64,000 bases of DNA, taken from positions 2,366,501 through 2,430,500 of the forward strand of contig NC_015914.1 in the NCBI RefSeq assembly GCF_000222485.1, written 5' to 3'. A model generated the notes under the pieces. It made no database searches and was not told where the DNA came from. It saw only the letters and a list, made by a program, of their open reading frames with translations. A program made the position numbers and the translations under genes. Below, in pieces: positions 8,820 to 17,182 of this stretch (position 1 is its first letter; each line of letters opens with the position of its first letter). The stretch comes from Cyclobacterium marinum DSM 745. Lineage in GTDB: Bacteria; Bacteroidota; Bacteroidia; Cytophagales; Cyclobacteriaceae.

Positions 8820-9482
8820 ATGCCCAAAAACATAAATAGCTTCTTGAGCTTAAAGCCTGAAAAAACACTAATAGCCAAAATTTTTATTACCATCTTGCAC
8901 ATAGTGGGTTTATTGGGCCTGTACTGGGAGCAAAGTCGGCCCTTGTTTCAATTGATTACACCTTTTCACTTAATTGTGGTGACCGGTATCCTCCTTTACT
9001 TCCATCGGGACTTTAGCAGAAGCTTCATAGGTTTTTTATCATTTGCCTTTATGGTTGGTATGAGTACTGAAATAATAGGGGTGAATACCGGATTACTTTT
9101 TGGAGACTACAGCTACAGTTCGGTCATGGGGATAAGAATTTTTGGTGTTCCCCTAACCATTGGCTTAAATTGGTTCCTTTTAGTTTATTTGACAGGGGGA
9201 ATTTTTCAAAATATGATAAAAAATGACCTAATTGCGGCGGTTTTGGCTTCGATTTTAATGGTTATATTGGATTTAAACCTTGAAATTGTGGCCGTTGAAC
9301 TGAATTTCTGGCAGTGGCACCAAGAAAGCATACCTTTGTTGAATTACGTCACCTGGTTTTTAGTCGCATTTATTATTCAGATGGTCTACAGAAAGGCTTC
9401 CTTTGAAAAGGAGAATCCACTTCACCTAACTCTCTTTTTCAATTTGCTCTTCTTTTTTGCCATTTTGGCAATGCTTTTATAA
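8820..9482 (+). CDS. cruF: Carotenoid 1',2'-hydratase-like membrane protein (CruF/DUF422 family)
   Basis: A polytopic membrane protein of 220 residues with about seven hydrophobic segments. The frame extends up to a TTG at 8775, but the ATG at 8820 is preferred. Features of the carotenoid biosynthesis (DUF422) family include MSTEIIGVNTGLLFGDYSYS and the glutamate- and aspartate-bearing stretch LDLNLEIVAVELNFWQW. CruF enzymes add water across the terminal psi-end double bond, giving 1'-hydroxy carotenoids such as those leading to myxol, saproxanthin and flexixanthin. The next gene is a beta-ring hydroxylase, which supports a monocyclic xanthophyll. crtB, crtI and crtY are not in the window. 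Confidence 0.75.
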   Translation: MPKNINSFLSLKPEKTLIAKIFITILHIVGLLGLYWEQSRPLFQLITPFHLIVVTGILLYFHRDFSRSFIGFLSFAFMVGMSTEIIGVNTGLLFGDYSYSSVMGIRIFGVPLTIGLNWFLLVYLTGGIFQNMIKNDLIAAVLASILMVILDLNLEIVAVELNFWQWHQESIPLLNYVTWFLVAFIIQMVYRKASFEKENPLHLTLFFNLLFFFAILAMLL

Positions 9483-9534
9483 AAAGAAAAAGACCTGTGC
9501 TAAACAAAATTGATTAATAGGAGTTTTAACAACA

Positions 9535-9981
9535 ATGATTTACGCTCTGTTTTATACGTTTATTGGTTTTATGGCCATGGAATTTTCCGGATGGTTTATA
9601 CATAAGTATATAATGCATGGCATTTTATGGAAAATTCACAAGACGCATCACGCCCATACCAAAGGGTTTTTTGAACTCAATGATCTATTCTCACTATTAT
9701 TTGCAAGTATTGCCATTGTGCTTATCTTTTTGGGAATTGATAGAGGGGATTATAGGTTTTGGTTAGGACTTGGTATCACCATTTATGGCATGAGTTATTT
9801 TTTCTTGCATGATGTCCTGATCCACAGAAGACTTAAGTTATTTTCAAAACCAAAGAAGGGGTATCTTGCGGGTATTTTTAGTGCCCATCAAGCCCATCAT
9901 TATAGTAAGGAGAAAGATGGAGCTGTTTCATTCGGTCTATTCATTGTGCCTAAGAAGTACTTTAAAAATAAAGGTAGATGA
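9535..9981 (+). CDS. crtZ: Beta-carotene 3-hydroxylase, CrtZ type
   Basis: A di-iron membrane hydroxylase of the fatty acid hydroxylase superfamily, adding the 3-hydroxyl to the beta-ionone ring. At 148 residues it is at the short end for CrtZ. All histidine clusters are visible: HKYIMH (residues 23-28), HKTHHAH (35-41), HDVLIH near residue 95 and HQAHHYSKE near residue 120. Hydrophobic segments lie between them. Its stop codon overlaps the start of the MerR/B12 regulator by four bases (ATGA), so translation of the two is probably coupled. Confidence 0.9.
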   Translation: MIYALFYTFIGFMAMEFSGWFIHKYIMHGILWKIHKTHHAHTKGFFELNDLFSLLFASIAIVLIFLGIDRGDYRFWLGLGITIYGMSYFFLHDVLIHRRLKLFSKPKKGYLAGIFSAHQAHHYSKEKDGAVSFGLFIVPKKYFKNKGR

Positions 9982-10868
9982 GTAAGTATTCAATAAAGGA
10001 CTTGGAGCAGTTGTCGGGTATCAAGGCACACACTGTTAGAATTTGGGAACAACGGTATAAATTGCTAAACCCCAAAAGGACAGAGACCAACATCAGGTAC
10101 TATGATGATGATGATTTAAAGTTAATTCTTAACGTGGCCTTACTTAATGATAATGGTATCAAAATAAGTAAAATTGCTAAAATGTCGGTAGAGGAGATGA
10201 AAGCAGAGGTTCTACACCTCACTGAGCGCTCCTTTGCATATGATGATCAGATTCACTCCTTAGTATTGGCCATGGTGGAATTCAATGAAGAACGTTTTGA
10301 AAAAATTATAGCCACCAATATTCTCAAAATAGGTTTCGAACAGACCATGTTAAACATAATTTATCCTTTTTTATCAAAGATTGGGATTTTATGGCAGACA
10401 GGTAGTATTCACCCCGGGCAGGAGCATTTTATTTCTAACCTGGTAAGGCAAAAATTAATAGTAGCCATTGATGGGCAGATGTATAGTGGAGGTGGGAGTA
10501 AATTTTTATTGTTCCTACCGGAAGGAGAATTGCATGAAATTTCTCTGCTATTTACCTCTTATATATTGAAATCATATGGTCACAAAGTGATTTACTTGGG
10601 TCAAAATACCCCCGATGAAGATCTGAAAAATGTTTATAAGGTACACAAACCGGAATTTTTGGTTACCGCCATTACTACCAATCCTTCGAATGAAGAGGTA
10701 GAACCGTTTTTGCAATCTTTAGGTGAAAGCTTTCCTGACTCAAAGATCATAGCTTCGGGATACCAAATCCTTGGAAGAAACCTTAAATTACCCTCGAATG
10801 TACAATTAATGGAATACTTAAAGGAAATTAAGGAATTTATCATTCTTTTGCCTTCCACCCGCGCTTAG
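9978..10868 (+). CDS. MerR-type regulator with B12-binding domain (CarH/LitR-like photoreceptor)
   Basis: The N-terminal winged helix (about residues 1-70) has the MerR signature SIKDLEQLSGIKAHTVRIWE. A four-helix cap follows with the motif W-x9-EH (W139, E149, H150), the residues that close over adenosylcobalamin in CarH. The Rossmann-like cobalamin domain has the lower axial ligand in GELHEIS (H186). In CarH the motif is E/D-x-H-x-x-G, so glycine is replaced by serine here. In the dark such proteins bind DNA as tetramers with adenosylcobalamin, and light breaks the cobalt-carbon bond and releases DNA. Overlap with crtZ points to control of carotenoid genes. Light sensing here is an inference from the motifs. 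Confidence 0.82.
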   Translation: MSKYSIKDLEQLSGIKAHTVRIWEQRYKLLNPKRTETNIRYYDDDDLKLILNVALLNDNGIKISKIAKMSVEEMKAEVLHLTERSFAYDDQIHSLVLAMVEFNEERFEKIIATNILKIGFEQTMLNIIYPFLSKIGILWQTGSIHPGQEHFISNLVRQKLIVAIDGQMYSGGGSKFLLFLPEGELHEISLLFTSYILKSYGHKVIYLGQNTPDEDLKNVYKVHKPEFLVTAITTNPSNEEVEPFLQSLGESFPDSKIIASGYQILGRNLKLPSNVQLMEYLKEIKEFIILLPSTRA

Positions 10869-11514
10869 TTTGGTTAAAACTCATTTCTCCAAAATGTTCT
10901 TGCTTTAAAAATGAAGCAATAATTCATTGTTTAACAAAAAAATACAAAAGTGTGGTTAAAAAATAATCTTTTAACCTTGTGGTCGTAGGGTTTTTTTCTA
11001 CTTTTGTCATTATTTTCACCCAAGATATCTCCCTTTATATAAATTATTTTCGTGTTTGTTATTTGAACAAGGCATATCAAATTCAATGAATTGAGTTGGA
11101 ACCTGAGGTTTAAATAGGCAGGAGCCTTATTGCATTTAAATAGACTACACTAGGTAATTAATTGGGGAATTCCTACTTTAAGGCTTAGCAACCAGTGCTT
11201 TAAGGTTATTTCATTTTGCTATAAATCCAAATAATTAAGAAATATGTATAACTAGACTTTCTAAAGCATGATGATAGGAGAAAAATAGATCTAAAACTAA
11301 AATAGAGTTTGATACCTCTTTTTAAATGAAATTTGGCAGGTCGATATTAGAAATAACCATTTCCATAATACTTTATCCACTTAAGTAATTTTTTTAAGAA
11401 TTACGTGTTGATTTTAAGGGAATTTTATGATTTCAATATAACTTACCTTCCTAATTTAGTAATCGCATCACCCACATAATATTAAAATGACAAATCTTTA
11501 ATAGTTTATATAAG
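10869..11514. other. Long leader/intergenic region before the exported-enzyme operon
   Basis: This 646-base AT-rich stretch contains no convincing frame. It holds one promoter-like element (10977-11006) and a small bulged hairpin whose outer arms are 11109-11115 and 11134-11140 and whose inner arms are 11116-11119 and 11124-11127. If the upstream promoter is used, the operon has a leader of about 500 bases. I see no known riboswitch in it. Confidence 0.4.
10977..11006 (+). promoter_or_regulatory. Candidate Bacteroidota promoter upstream of the exported-enzyme operon
   Basis: TACTTTTG at 10999-11006 matches the -7 consensus TAnnTTTG. A TTG at 10977-10979 sits 19 bases before it as a partial -33 box. 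It lies about 500 bases before the first start codon, so its role for that operon is uncertain. Confidence 0.35.
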
Positions 11515-13272
11515 ATGAAAAATATTTCTTTTAACAAATCAAATCGTTTAGGTTACTACCTAATGATGTTCGTGCTTTTTACTTTGGCAGCCTGCCAATC
11601 CGGAGTAGAATTACCAAAAGGAGACGCAGATAATGGCGGGTTGACGCTTCCCGGTGGATTTGAAGCTGTAGTTGTTGCGGATAGCATCGGAAGAGCAAGG
11701 CACCTTACCGTAAGAGACAATGGTGACATTTATGTAAAGCTCCGTGTTGCCAATGAAGAAGGACAGGGGATAGTTGCCTTAAGAGATACAGACAATGATG
11801 GTAAAGCTGATATTGTCAATGTATTTGGGGATTATCCTGAAAATGGAAGTTATGGTACCGGTATGGAAATCTACAATGGTTACTTTTACTTCAGTACTGC
11901 CGGGGATGTTTTCAGAATAAAAATTGATCCGGAGAAATTGGTTCCTGAGGGTGAGGCAGAACTTATCTTAAGAGATGATTATAAAAATGCTGAACATGGA
12001 TTTGAGCACATTGCCAAACCCCTAGCTTTTGACAATGAAGGAAATATGTATGTTCCTTTTGGTTCTCCGGGGGATGTTTGCCAGGAATTTAACAGGCGTC
12101 CGGGTATGGCTGGGATGTTTCCATGTCCCCAACTTGAGTGGCATGGAGGGATTTGGAGATTTGATGCCAATAAATTAAATCAAACCCAAAAAGATGGTTA
12201 TAGATATGCTACCGGTATAAGGAGCGTAGTTGCCATGGATTGGAATGACAAAGAAAATAGTCTTTATGTGGTACAGCACGGTCGTGACAATCTTTACAGG
12301 ACTTGGCCTGACCTTTACTCAAGATGGGAATCTGCAGTACTTCCTTCAGAAGAATTTTTCAAAGTTGAAGATGGTACGAATGGTGGCTGGCCCTATTACT
12401 ATTATGATCATATTCGTGATAAAAAACTTTTGAACCCTGAATATGGTGGAGATAAGGAGTTGGCTACAGGAGTAGACTCAATTGCCATGCCTTTAATGGG
12501 ATTTCCGGGACACTATGCACCTAATGATCTATTTTTCTACACTGGAGATCAATTTCCTGAAAGGTACAAAGATGGTGCATTTGTAGCATTTCATGGCAGT
12601 ACGATTCGAGGTCCTTATCCTCAGGCAGGTTATTTTGTAGGTTTTGTTCCATTTGAGGATGGGAAACCTTCCGGTCCTTGGGAAGTGTTTGCAGATGGAT
12701 TTGCACAGTTGGATACCATTGTGAATACAGGAGATGCTGCAGCTCGTCCGATGGGGATCTCTATGGGTCCTGATGGGTCACTTTATGTTACTGAAAGTGT
12801 GAAAGGTAAAATTTGGAGGATAATGTATCCCGGTGATAAAGAAGACTTCACAGCAGATGCATTGGCAGAATTGGAGGAAAGAAAGAAAACCAGAACAAAT
12901 ATTAAAAAGCCTTCAGAAGAAGAGGATAACTTGGAGAAAGGCATGTTAGAAATAGGTGAACAAACCTATAATGTATATTGTGCAACCTGTCACCAAAGCA
13001 ATGGTTTAGGAGACGGTACCAGATTCCCTACCTTGTCTCAAACCAAATGGGTTCGTGGTAATAAAAAGGAATTAATTAAGGTATTGTTGGAAGGATTAGA
13101 AGGACAAATTGATGTTAAAGGAGTTTCCTACAATGGTATTATGCCGGCACATTCTTTCCTAAGTGATGCACAGATTGCGGGTGTTCTTACGTATATTAGG
13201 AAAAGCTTTGGGAATAATTCTTCCAGTATTTCAGCCATAGAAGTTGGGAATGTACGTAAAGAAATTGAATAA
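11515..13272 (+). CDS. Beta-propeller (sorbosone dehydrogenase-like) lipoprotein with C-terminal cytochrome c domain
   Basis: A lipobox (LAACQ, lipidated Cys27) predicts anchoring in the envelope. Residues from about 35 to 440 form a six-bladed propeller of the PQQ-dependent sugar/sorbosone dehydrogenase type, with MYVPFGSPGDVCQEF and YVVQHGRDNLYR, and a closing SMGPDGSLYVTES strand. The C-terminal domain binds haem c through C489-A-T-C492-H493, with a probable axial methionine in NGIMPAH. Such fusions oxidise a sugar or alcohol and pass electrons to the periplasmic chain. Whether PQQ is the cofactor cannot be told. It opens a six-gene operon and is followed by a 35-base gap. Confidence 0.8.
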   Translation: MKNISFNKSNRLGYYLMMFVLFTLAACQSGVELPKGDADNGGLTLPGGFEAVVVADSIGRARHLTVRDNGDIYVKLRVANEEGQGIVALRDTDNDGKADIVNVFGDYPENGSYGTGMEIYNGYFYFSTAGDVFRIKIDPEKLVPEGEAELILRDDYKNAEHGFEHIAKPLAFDNEGNMYVPFGSPGDVCQEFNRRPGMAGMFPCPQLEWHGGIWRFDANKLNQTQKDGYRYATGIRSVVAMDWNDKENSLYVVQHGRDNLYRTWPDLYSRWESAVLPSEEFFKVEDGTNGGWPYYYYDHIRDKKLLNPEYGGDKELATGVDSIAMPLMGFPGHYAPNDLFFYTGDQFPERYKDGAFVAFHGSTIRGPYPQAGYFVGFVPFEDGKPSGPWEVFADGFAQLDTIVNTGDAAARPMGISMGPDGSLYVTESVKGKIWRIMYPGDKEDFTADALAELEERKKTRTNIKKPSEEEDNLEKGMLEIGEQTYNVYCATCHQSNGLGDGTRFPTLSQTKWVRGNKKELIKVLLEGLEGQIDVKGVSYNGIMPAHSFLSDAQIAGVLTYIRKSFGNNSSSISAIEVGNVRKEIE

Positions 13273-13307
13273 GTAGTTACAACCTTTCCACTTGAATTGG
13301 CAAAAAT

Positions 13308-14060
13308 ATGAAGTTAATCATTTCCCTTTTAATTGTAATATTTGGGCTTATAGAAAGTCCTAAACCGAAAGCTATGAAAGAAAGTGAAGCATCTACTTTG
13401 GAATACATTGTAAAACATGTAAAAGAACCAATTTCTGTTGATGGGAATTGGGACAAACCAGCATGGAAGGAAGTGGATGCCGCTTCCATAGCACTTCATA
13501 TGGGGCCAAAACCGGAGAAGTTTATCCCTAAAACTCAAGTCAAACTGCGGTATGACCAAGAAAACATTTATGGGATATTTAAAGTGGAAGATAAATATGT
13601 AAAATGCTTGGTTCAGGAGGTTAATGGAAATGTTTCAAGTGATTCCTGTGTTGAGTTTTTCTTTGCACCGGATACCAACTCACCCTTGGAATATTTTAAT
13701 TTGGAGATCAACTGCTCAGGTGTACCTTTGTTTCACTATGTTACCAAACCTAGGAAAGAATTTACCGTCCTGAAACCTGAAGAGATTGCTCAAATAGAGA
13801 TTGCCCATAGCATGCCTGATAAAGTTGACCCTGAGATCACAGAACCGGTAACCTGGTTTATTGAATTCAAAGTGCCTTTGTCATTATTAAAAGCACATAG
13901 AGAAATCACAGATCCGGCACCGGGGGTTACTTGGAAGGCTAATTTTTATAAGATTGCAGGACGTACGAGTAATCCTCATTATTTTACTTGGAATGAGGTA
14001 ATCAATCACCGCCCGGATTTTCACTTACCTAAATATTTTGGAAAGCTAACCTTTGAATAA
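13308..14060 (+). CDS. CBM9-like carbohydrate-binding protein, exported
   Basis: A protein of 250 residues with a short hydrophobic N-terminus (residues 1-15), probably a weak signal peptide. The rest is one beta-sandwich of the CBM9/DOMON-like kind: EPISVDGNWDKPAWKEVDA at the start, an acidic SDSCVEFFFAPDTN strand, and the closing HLPKYFGKLTFE. Related proteins bind sugars or haem, and in Bacteroidota they often accompany glycan or sugar oxidation genes. No catalytic residues are evident. It sits 11 bases before the first amidohydrolase. Confidence 0.7.
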   Translation: MKLIISLLIVIFGLIESPKPKAMKESEASTLEYIVKHVKEPISVDGNWDKPAWKEVDAASIALHMGPKPEKFIPKTQVKLRYDQENIYGIFKVEDKYVKCLVQEVNGNVSSDSCVEFFFAPDTNSPLEYFNLEINCSGVPLFHYVTKPRKEFTVLKPEEIAQIEIAHSMPDKVDPEITEPVTWFIEFKVPLSLLKAHREITDPAPGVTWKANFYKIAGRTSNPHYFTWNEVINHRPDFHLPKYFGKLTFE

Positions 14061-14071
14061 AATCTATACTT

Positions 14072-15319
14072 ATGAAACTATTAAGGCTTACATTCATTTT
14101 CTTTATGGCCATTGTCCTTCAGGTCAATGCACAAGATTATGATATACTGATCAAAAATGGTCATGTGATTGATCCCAAAAATGAGATTGATGGGGTAATG
14201 GACGTTGCGATTAAGGATAAAAAAATTGCAAAAGTATCCAAAAACATCAAGGAAAAGTCAGCAAAAAAAGTAATTGACGCTGAGGGGTTGATTGTAACAC
14301 CTGGTTTGATTGACATCCATGGGCACCATTTTTTTGGAACAGAATCCCATAGAGATTACAACAATAGTTTTTCATCCTTGCCACCGGATGGGTTTACCTT
14401 TAGAGCAGGAGTTACTACTGTTGCCGATGCTGGAAGTCCGGGGTGGAAAAATTTTCAAACGTACAAAGAACATGTAATCAACCGTTCCAAAACCAGGGTA
14501 TTGGTTTTCATTAATATAGTGGGAGAAGGTATGAGTGGCGTGAGTACGCGTGAGCAAGATACTACGGATATGAGTCCTAAGATGACCGCTATGATAGCGA
14601 GGCAAAACCCTGAAATTATTGGAGTTAAAATAGCGCATTATAGGGGACATGAGTGGGGCCCATACAAGAAGGCTGTTCAAGCTGCAGAGATTGCAAAAAT
14701 TCCAGTAATGGTTGATTTAGGAGGGGCAGATCCGGCTTTGCCACTATCCACTCTGCTTCTAGATGTATTAAGACCCGGAGATATTCTTACCCATATGTAT
14801 GGTGGAGATCACTCCGGACACGGTCCAAAAGAGGGAACGTTAAATGCTGATGGAAAAGTTTGGCCACACTGGTTTGAGGCCCAAGAAAAGGGGTTGATAT
14901 TTGATGTCGGACATGGAGGTGGATCCTTTCTATTCAGAGTGGCGGTACCTGCTACTCAACAAGGCTTTTATCCTAATACAATAAGTACCGATTTACATAC
15001 AGGAAGCATGAATGCAGGTATGAAGGACATGTTGAATGTGGTTTCTAAAATGATGAATTTGGGAATGAGTCTTCAGGAGGCCATCACTGCTTCAACCTGG
15101 AAACCCGCTCAAGTGATTCAAAGAGAAGATTTAGGCCACTTATCTGAAGGAGCAGAAGCCGATTTGGCAATATTCAACTTACACGAAGGCCAGTTTGGTT
15201 TTATTGACTCTTCCGGGGCAGCCTTTAAAGGTTCAAAGAAATTGGAAACCGAATTGACTTTAAGAGCGGGTAGAATTGTTTGGGACCTCAATGGTATTGG
15301 TGCCAAAAACTGGGAGTAA
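14072..15319 (+). CDS. Exported amidohydrolase/deacetylase (EF_0837-like), copy 1
   Basis: A metal-dependent TIM-barrel hydrolase with a Sec signal (residues 1-20, ending VNAQ). The amidohydrolase fold is shown by PGLIDIHGHHF with metal ligands H83 and H85, by GVKIAH with K186 as the likely carboxylated bridging lysine, and by the distal THMYGGDHSGHG and STDLHTGSMN motifs (H and D ligands). The family, annotated as dihydroorotase-like or deacetylase, usually removes N-acyl groups and accompanies a SelA/DgaE-like PLP enzyme in other bacteria, as it does here. A clear paralogue lies at the end of the same operon. An exported version suggests a periplasmic substrate. Confidence 0.82.
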   Translation: MKLLRLTFIFFMAIVLQVNAQDYDILIKNGHVIDPKNEIDGVMDVAIKDKKIAKVSKNIKEKSAKKVIDAEGLIVTPGLIDIHGHHFFGTESHRDYNNSFSSLPPDGFTFRAGVTTVADAGSPGWKNFQTYKEHVINRSKTRVLVFINIVGEGMSGVSTREQDTTDMSPKMTAMIARQNPEIIGVKIAHYRGHEWGPYKKAVQAAEIAKIPVMVDLGGADPALPLSTLLLDVLRPGDILTHMYGGDHSGHGPKEGTLNADGKVWPHWFEAQEKGLIFDVGHGGGSFLFRVAVPATQQGFYPNTISTDLHTGSMNAGMKDMLNVVSKMMNLGMSLQEAITASTWKPAQVIQREDLGHLSEGAEADLAIFNLHEGQFGFIDSSGAAFKGSKKLETELTLRAGRIVWDLNGIGAKNWE

Positions 15320-15374
15320 TAAGTTTGATGATTTCTATATTGACCTAATTATATTACTAAAAATAAATTCAGTT

Positions 15375-15902
15375 ATGCTTAAATCACTAGTGTTTTTGTT
15401 TTTCATAAGTCTTGTTTCTTTGCCCACCATTAGCAATGCGCAAAGTCCTGAGAAGAATTTGAAAAAAATGGGGATCACGTTAAAAAATCCCGAGCCTTTC
15501 AAAGGAAGTATTGTAAAGGCAGTACGGACAGGAAATCTGGTATTTCTTTCCGGTCATGGTCCGGTTAAGCCTGAAGGAGGAATGGTAACAGGCAAGCTTG
15601 GAACAGAACTTACCGTGACTGAAGGTAGAGCCGCGGCTAAATTGGTAGGTATAGATTTGCTGACTTCTTTAAAAGCTGAGATTGGAGACTTAAGCAAGGT
15701 AAAAAAGATTGTGAAAGTCCTAGGAATGGTAAATGCTAGCCCTGAATTTGATGAACAACCTCAGGTAATGAATGGTTTTTCTGACTTTATGGTAGAAGTT
15801 TTCGGAGAGAAAGGTAGACATGCAAGATCTGCAGTGGGCATGGGTTCTTTGCCTGGTAATATTGCCTTGGAAATTGAAATGATTGTTGAAATTGAAGATT
15901 AA
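15375..15902 (+). CDS. RidA family protein with signal peptide
   Basis: The frame opens earlier at a TTG inside the previous gene, but the ATG at 15375 starts a clean Sec signal (MLKSLVFLFFISLVSLP, cleavage near NAQ). The mature part of about 150 residues is a RidA/YjgF domain: GNLVFLSGHGP, then the C-terminal HARSAVGMGSLPGNIALEIE, which keeps the arginine that binds the substrate carboxylate. RidA proteins hydrolyse reactive enamines and imines released by PLP enzymes. Placement next to an exported PLP enzyme suggests the same job outside the cytoplasm, which is an inference. Confidence 0.82.
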   Translation: MLKSLVFLFFISLVSLPTISNAQSPEKNLKKMGITLKNPEPFKGSIVKAVRTGNLVFLSGHGPVKPEGGMVTGKLGTELTVTEGRAAAKLVGIDLLTSLKAEIGDLSKVKKIVKVLGMVNASPEFDEQPQVMNGFSDFMVEVFGEKGRHARSAVGMGSLPGNIALEIEMIVEIED

Positions 15903-15955
15903 GACTGTAGCTATATATAAATTTATTAGCAGAAGATCTTCCTAAAAATATTATT

Positions 15956-17179
15956 ATGATAAGTAGAAGAAAATTACTCAAAAGATTAGGTACCCTTCCA
16001 TTGGCGGGAGGAGTACTAGGTGCTGGTGTTCCCCTTTCTGTCGTGAAGGGAGAAACGATTGAAGAAGCTCCAAAAAGAAATGTGATTGAAGAATTGGGCC
16101 TTAGAAGTTTCATTAATGCTGCAGGTACATATACTGCGATGACAGCTTCACTAATGCCTGACGAAGTGATGCAAACCATTAATTTTTCTTCTGACCATTA
16201 CATCATGTTGGATGAGGTGCAAGACAAAGTAGGAGAAAAAATTGCAGCCTTATGCCATGCTGAATATGCAACTGTCACAGCCGGTTGCTGGTCTGCAATG
16301 GTATTGGGTACAGCAGGCGTGTTAACAGGAAAAGACAAGAAAAAGATTAGCCAGCTTCCTGACCTTACAGGGATGAAGTCTCAGGTGATTGTACAAAAAT
16401 CTCATAATACAGGTTATGTACATGCCCTTACCAATACCGGTGTTGAGATTGTGGAAGTTGAGACTGCTGCGGATGTAGACCGTGCTGTAAATGATAAGAC
16501 TGCCATGATGTGGTTCTTGAATTATCAAGGTCCATCAGGAAAGATTAAACATGAAGAGTGGGTTGCTCTTGCCAAAAAACATGGTCTCCCAACCATGATA
16601 GACATGGCGGCTGATGTTCCACCGGTAGAAAACTTATGGAAGTACAACGACTTGGGTTTTGACCTTGTTTGTGTTTCCGGAGGTAAAGCCATAAGAGGCC
16701 CTCAGAGTGCGGGAATCCTTATGGGGCGTAGGGACCTTGTAGAAGCGGCACGTTTAAGTGCACCACCAAGAGGCGGTACAATTGGCCGTGGAATGAAGGT
16801 AAATAAAGAAGAAATTCTTGGAATGTATGTAGCCCTTGATACTTATATCAAAAAGGATCATGACAAGGAATGGAAAGAATGGGAGGATAAAATTGCGCTC
16901 ATTTCTGATGCGGTTTCTGAAATTGAAAGTGTAAGTACAGATGTGTCCGTTCCACCTGTAGCCAACCATACCCCTTATTTAGAAATAGGTTGGGACCCTG
17001 CTAAAATCAAGCTTACTCAAGCTGAATTGAGAGAAAAGTTACGTGACGGATCTCCTTCAATAGAAGTGATTGGTGGGGGGGAGCATGCAGTGAAACTTAC
17101 TGTATTTATGCTTAGACCTAAAGAGGAAAAAATTGTAGCGAAGAGAATTGCTGAAGAATTGATAAAAGCTAAAGCTTAA
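15956..17179 (+). CDS. Tat-exported PLP-dependent enzyme of the SelA/DgaE type
   Basis: A fold-type-I PLP enzyme of 407 residues. The N-terminus has a classical twin-arginine motif (SRRKLLKR, residues 3-10) before a hydrophobic stretch, so it should cross the membrane folded with PLP bound. Core motifs are GLRSFINAAGTYTAM, TAGCWSAMVLGTAGV and SGGKAIRGPQSAG, where K244 should form the Schiff base. The family includes D-glucosaminate-6-phosphate ammonia-lyase (DgaE) and selenocysteine-synthase-like proteins, so alpha,beta-elimination of an amino acid or amino-sugar acid is plausible. It is preceded by the RidA gene and followed after three bases by the second amidohydrolase. Confidence 0.82.
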   Translation: MISRRKLLKRLGTLPLAGGVLGAGVPLSVVKGETIEEAPKRNVIEELGLRSFINAAGTYTAMTASLMPDEVMQTINFSSDHYIMLDEVQDKVGEKIAALCHAEYATVTAGCWSAMVLGTAGVLTGKDKKKISQLPDLTGMKSQVIVQKSHNTGYVHALTNTGVEIVEVETAADVDRAVNDKTAMMWFLNYQGPSGKIKHEEWVALAKKHGLPTMIDMAADVPPVENLWKYNDLGFDLVCVSGGKAIRGPQSAGILMGRRDLVEAARLSAPPRGGTIGRGMKVNKEEILGMYVALDTYIKKDHDKEWKEWEDKIALISDAVSEIESVSTDVSVPPVANHTPYLEIGWDPAKIKLTQAELREKLRDGSPSIEVIGGGEHAVKLTVFMLRPKEEKIVAKRIAEELIKAKA

Positions 17180-17182
17180 CTT

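Noticed and set aside
10869..11514. Cobalamin riboswitch or other leader RNA between the B12 regulator and the exported-enzyme operon
   Set aside because: No conserved B12-box-like sequence or multi-arm structure could be recognised; only a small bulged hairpin is present.
15276..15374. Upstream extension of the RidA-like gene from a TTG codon
   Set aside because: It would overlap the preceding amidohydrolase gene and bury the clear signal peptide that starts at the ATG 15375.
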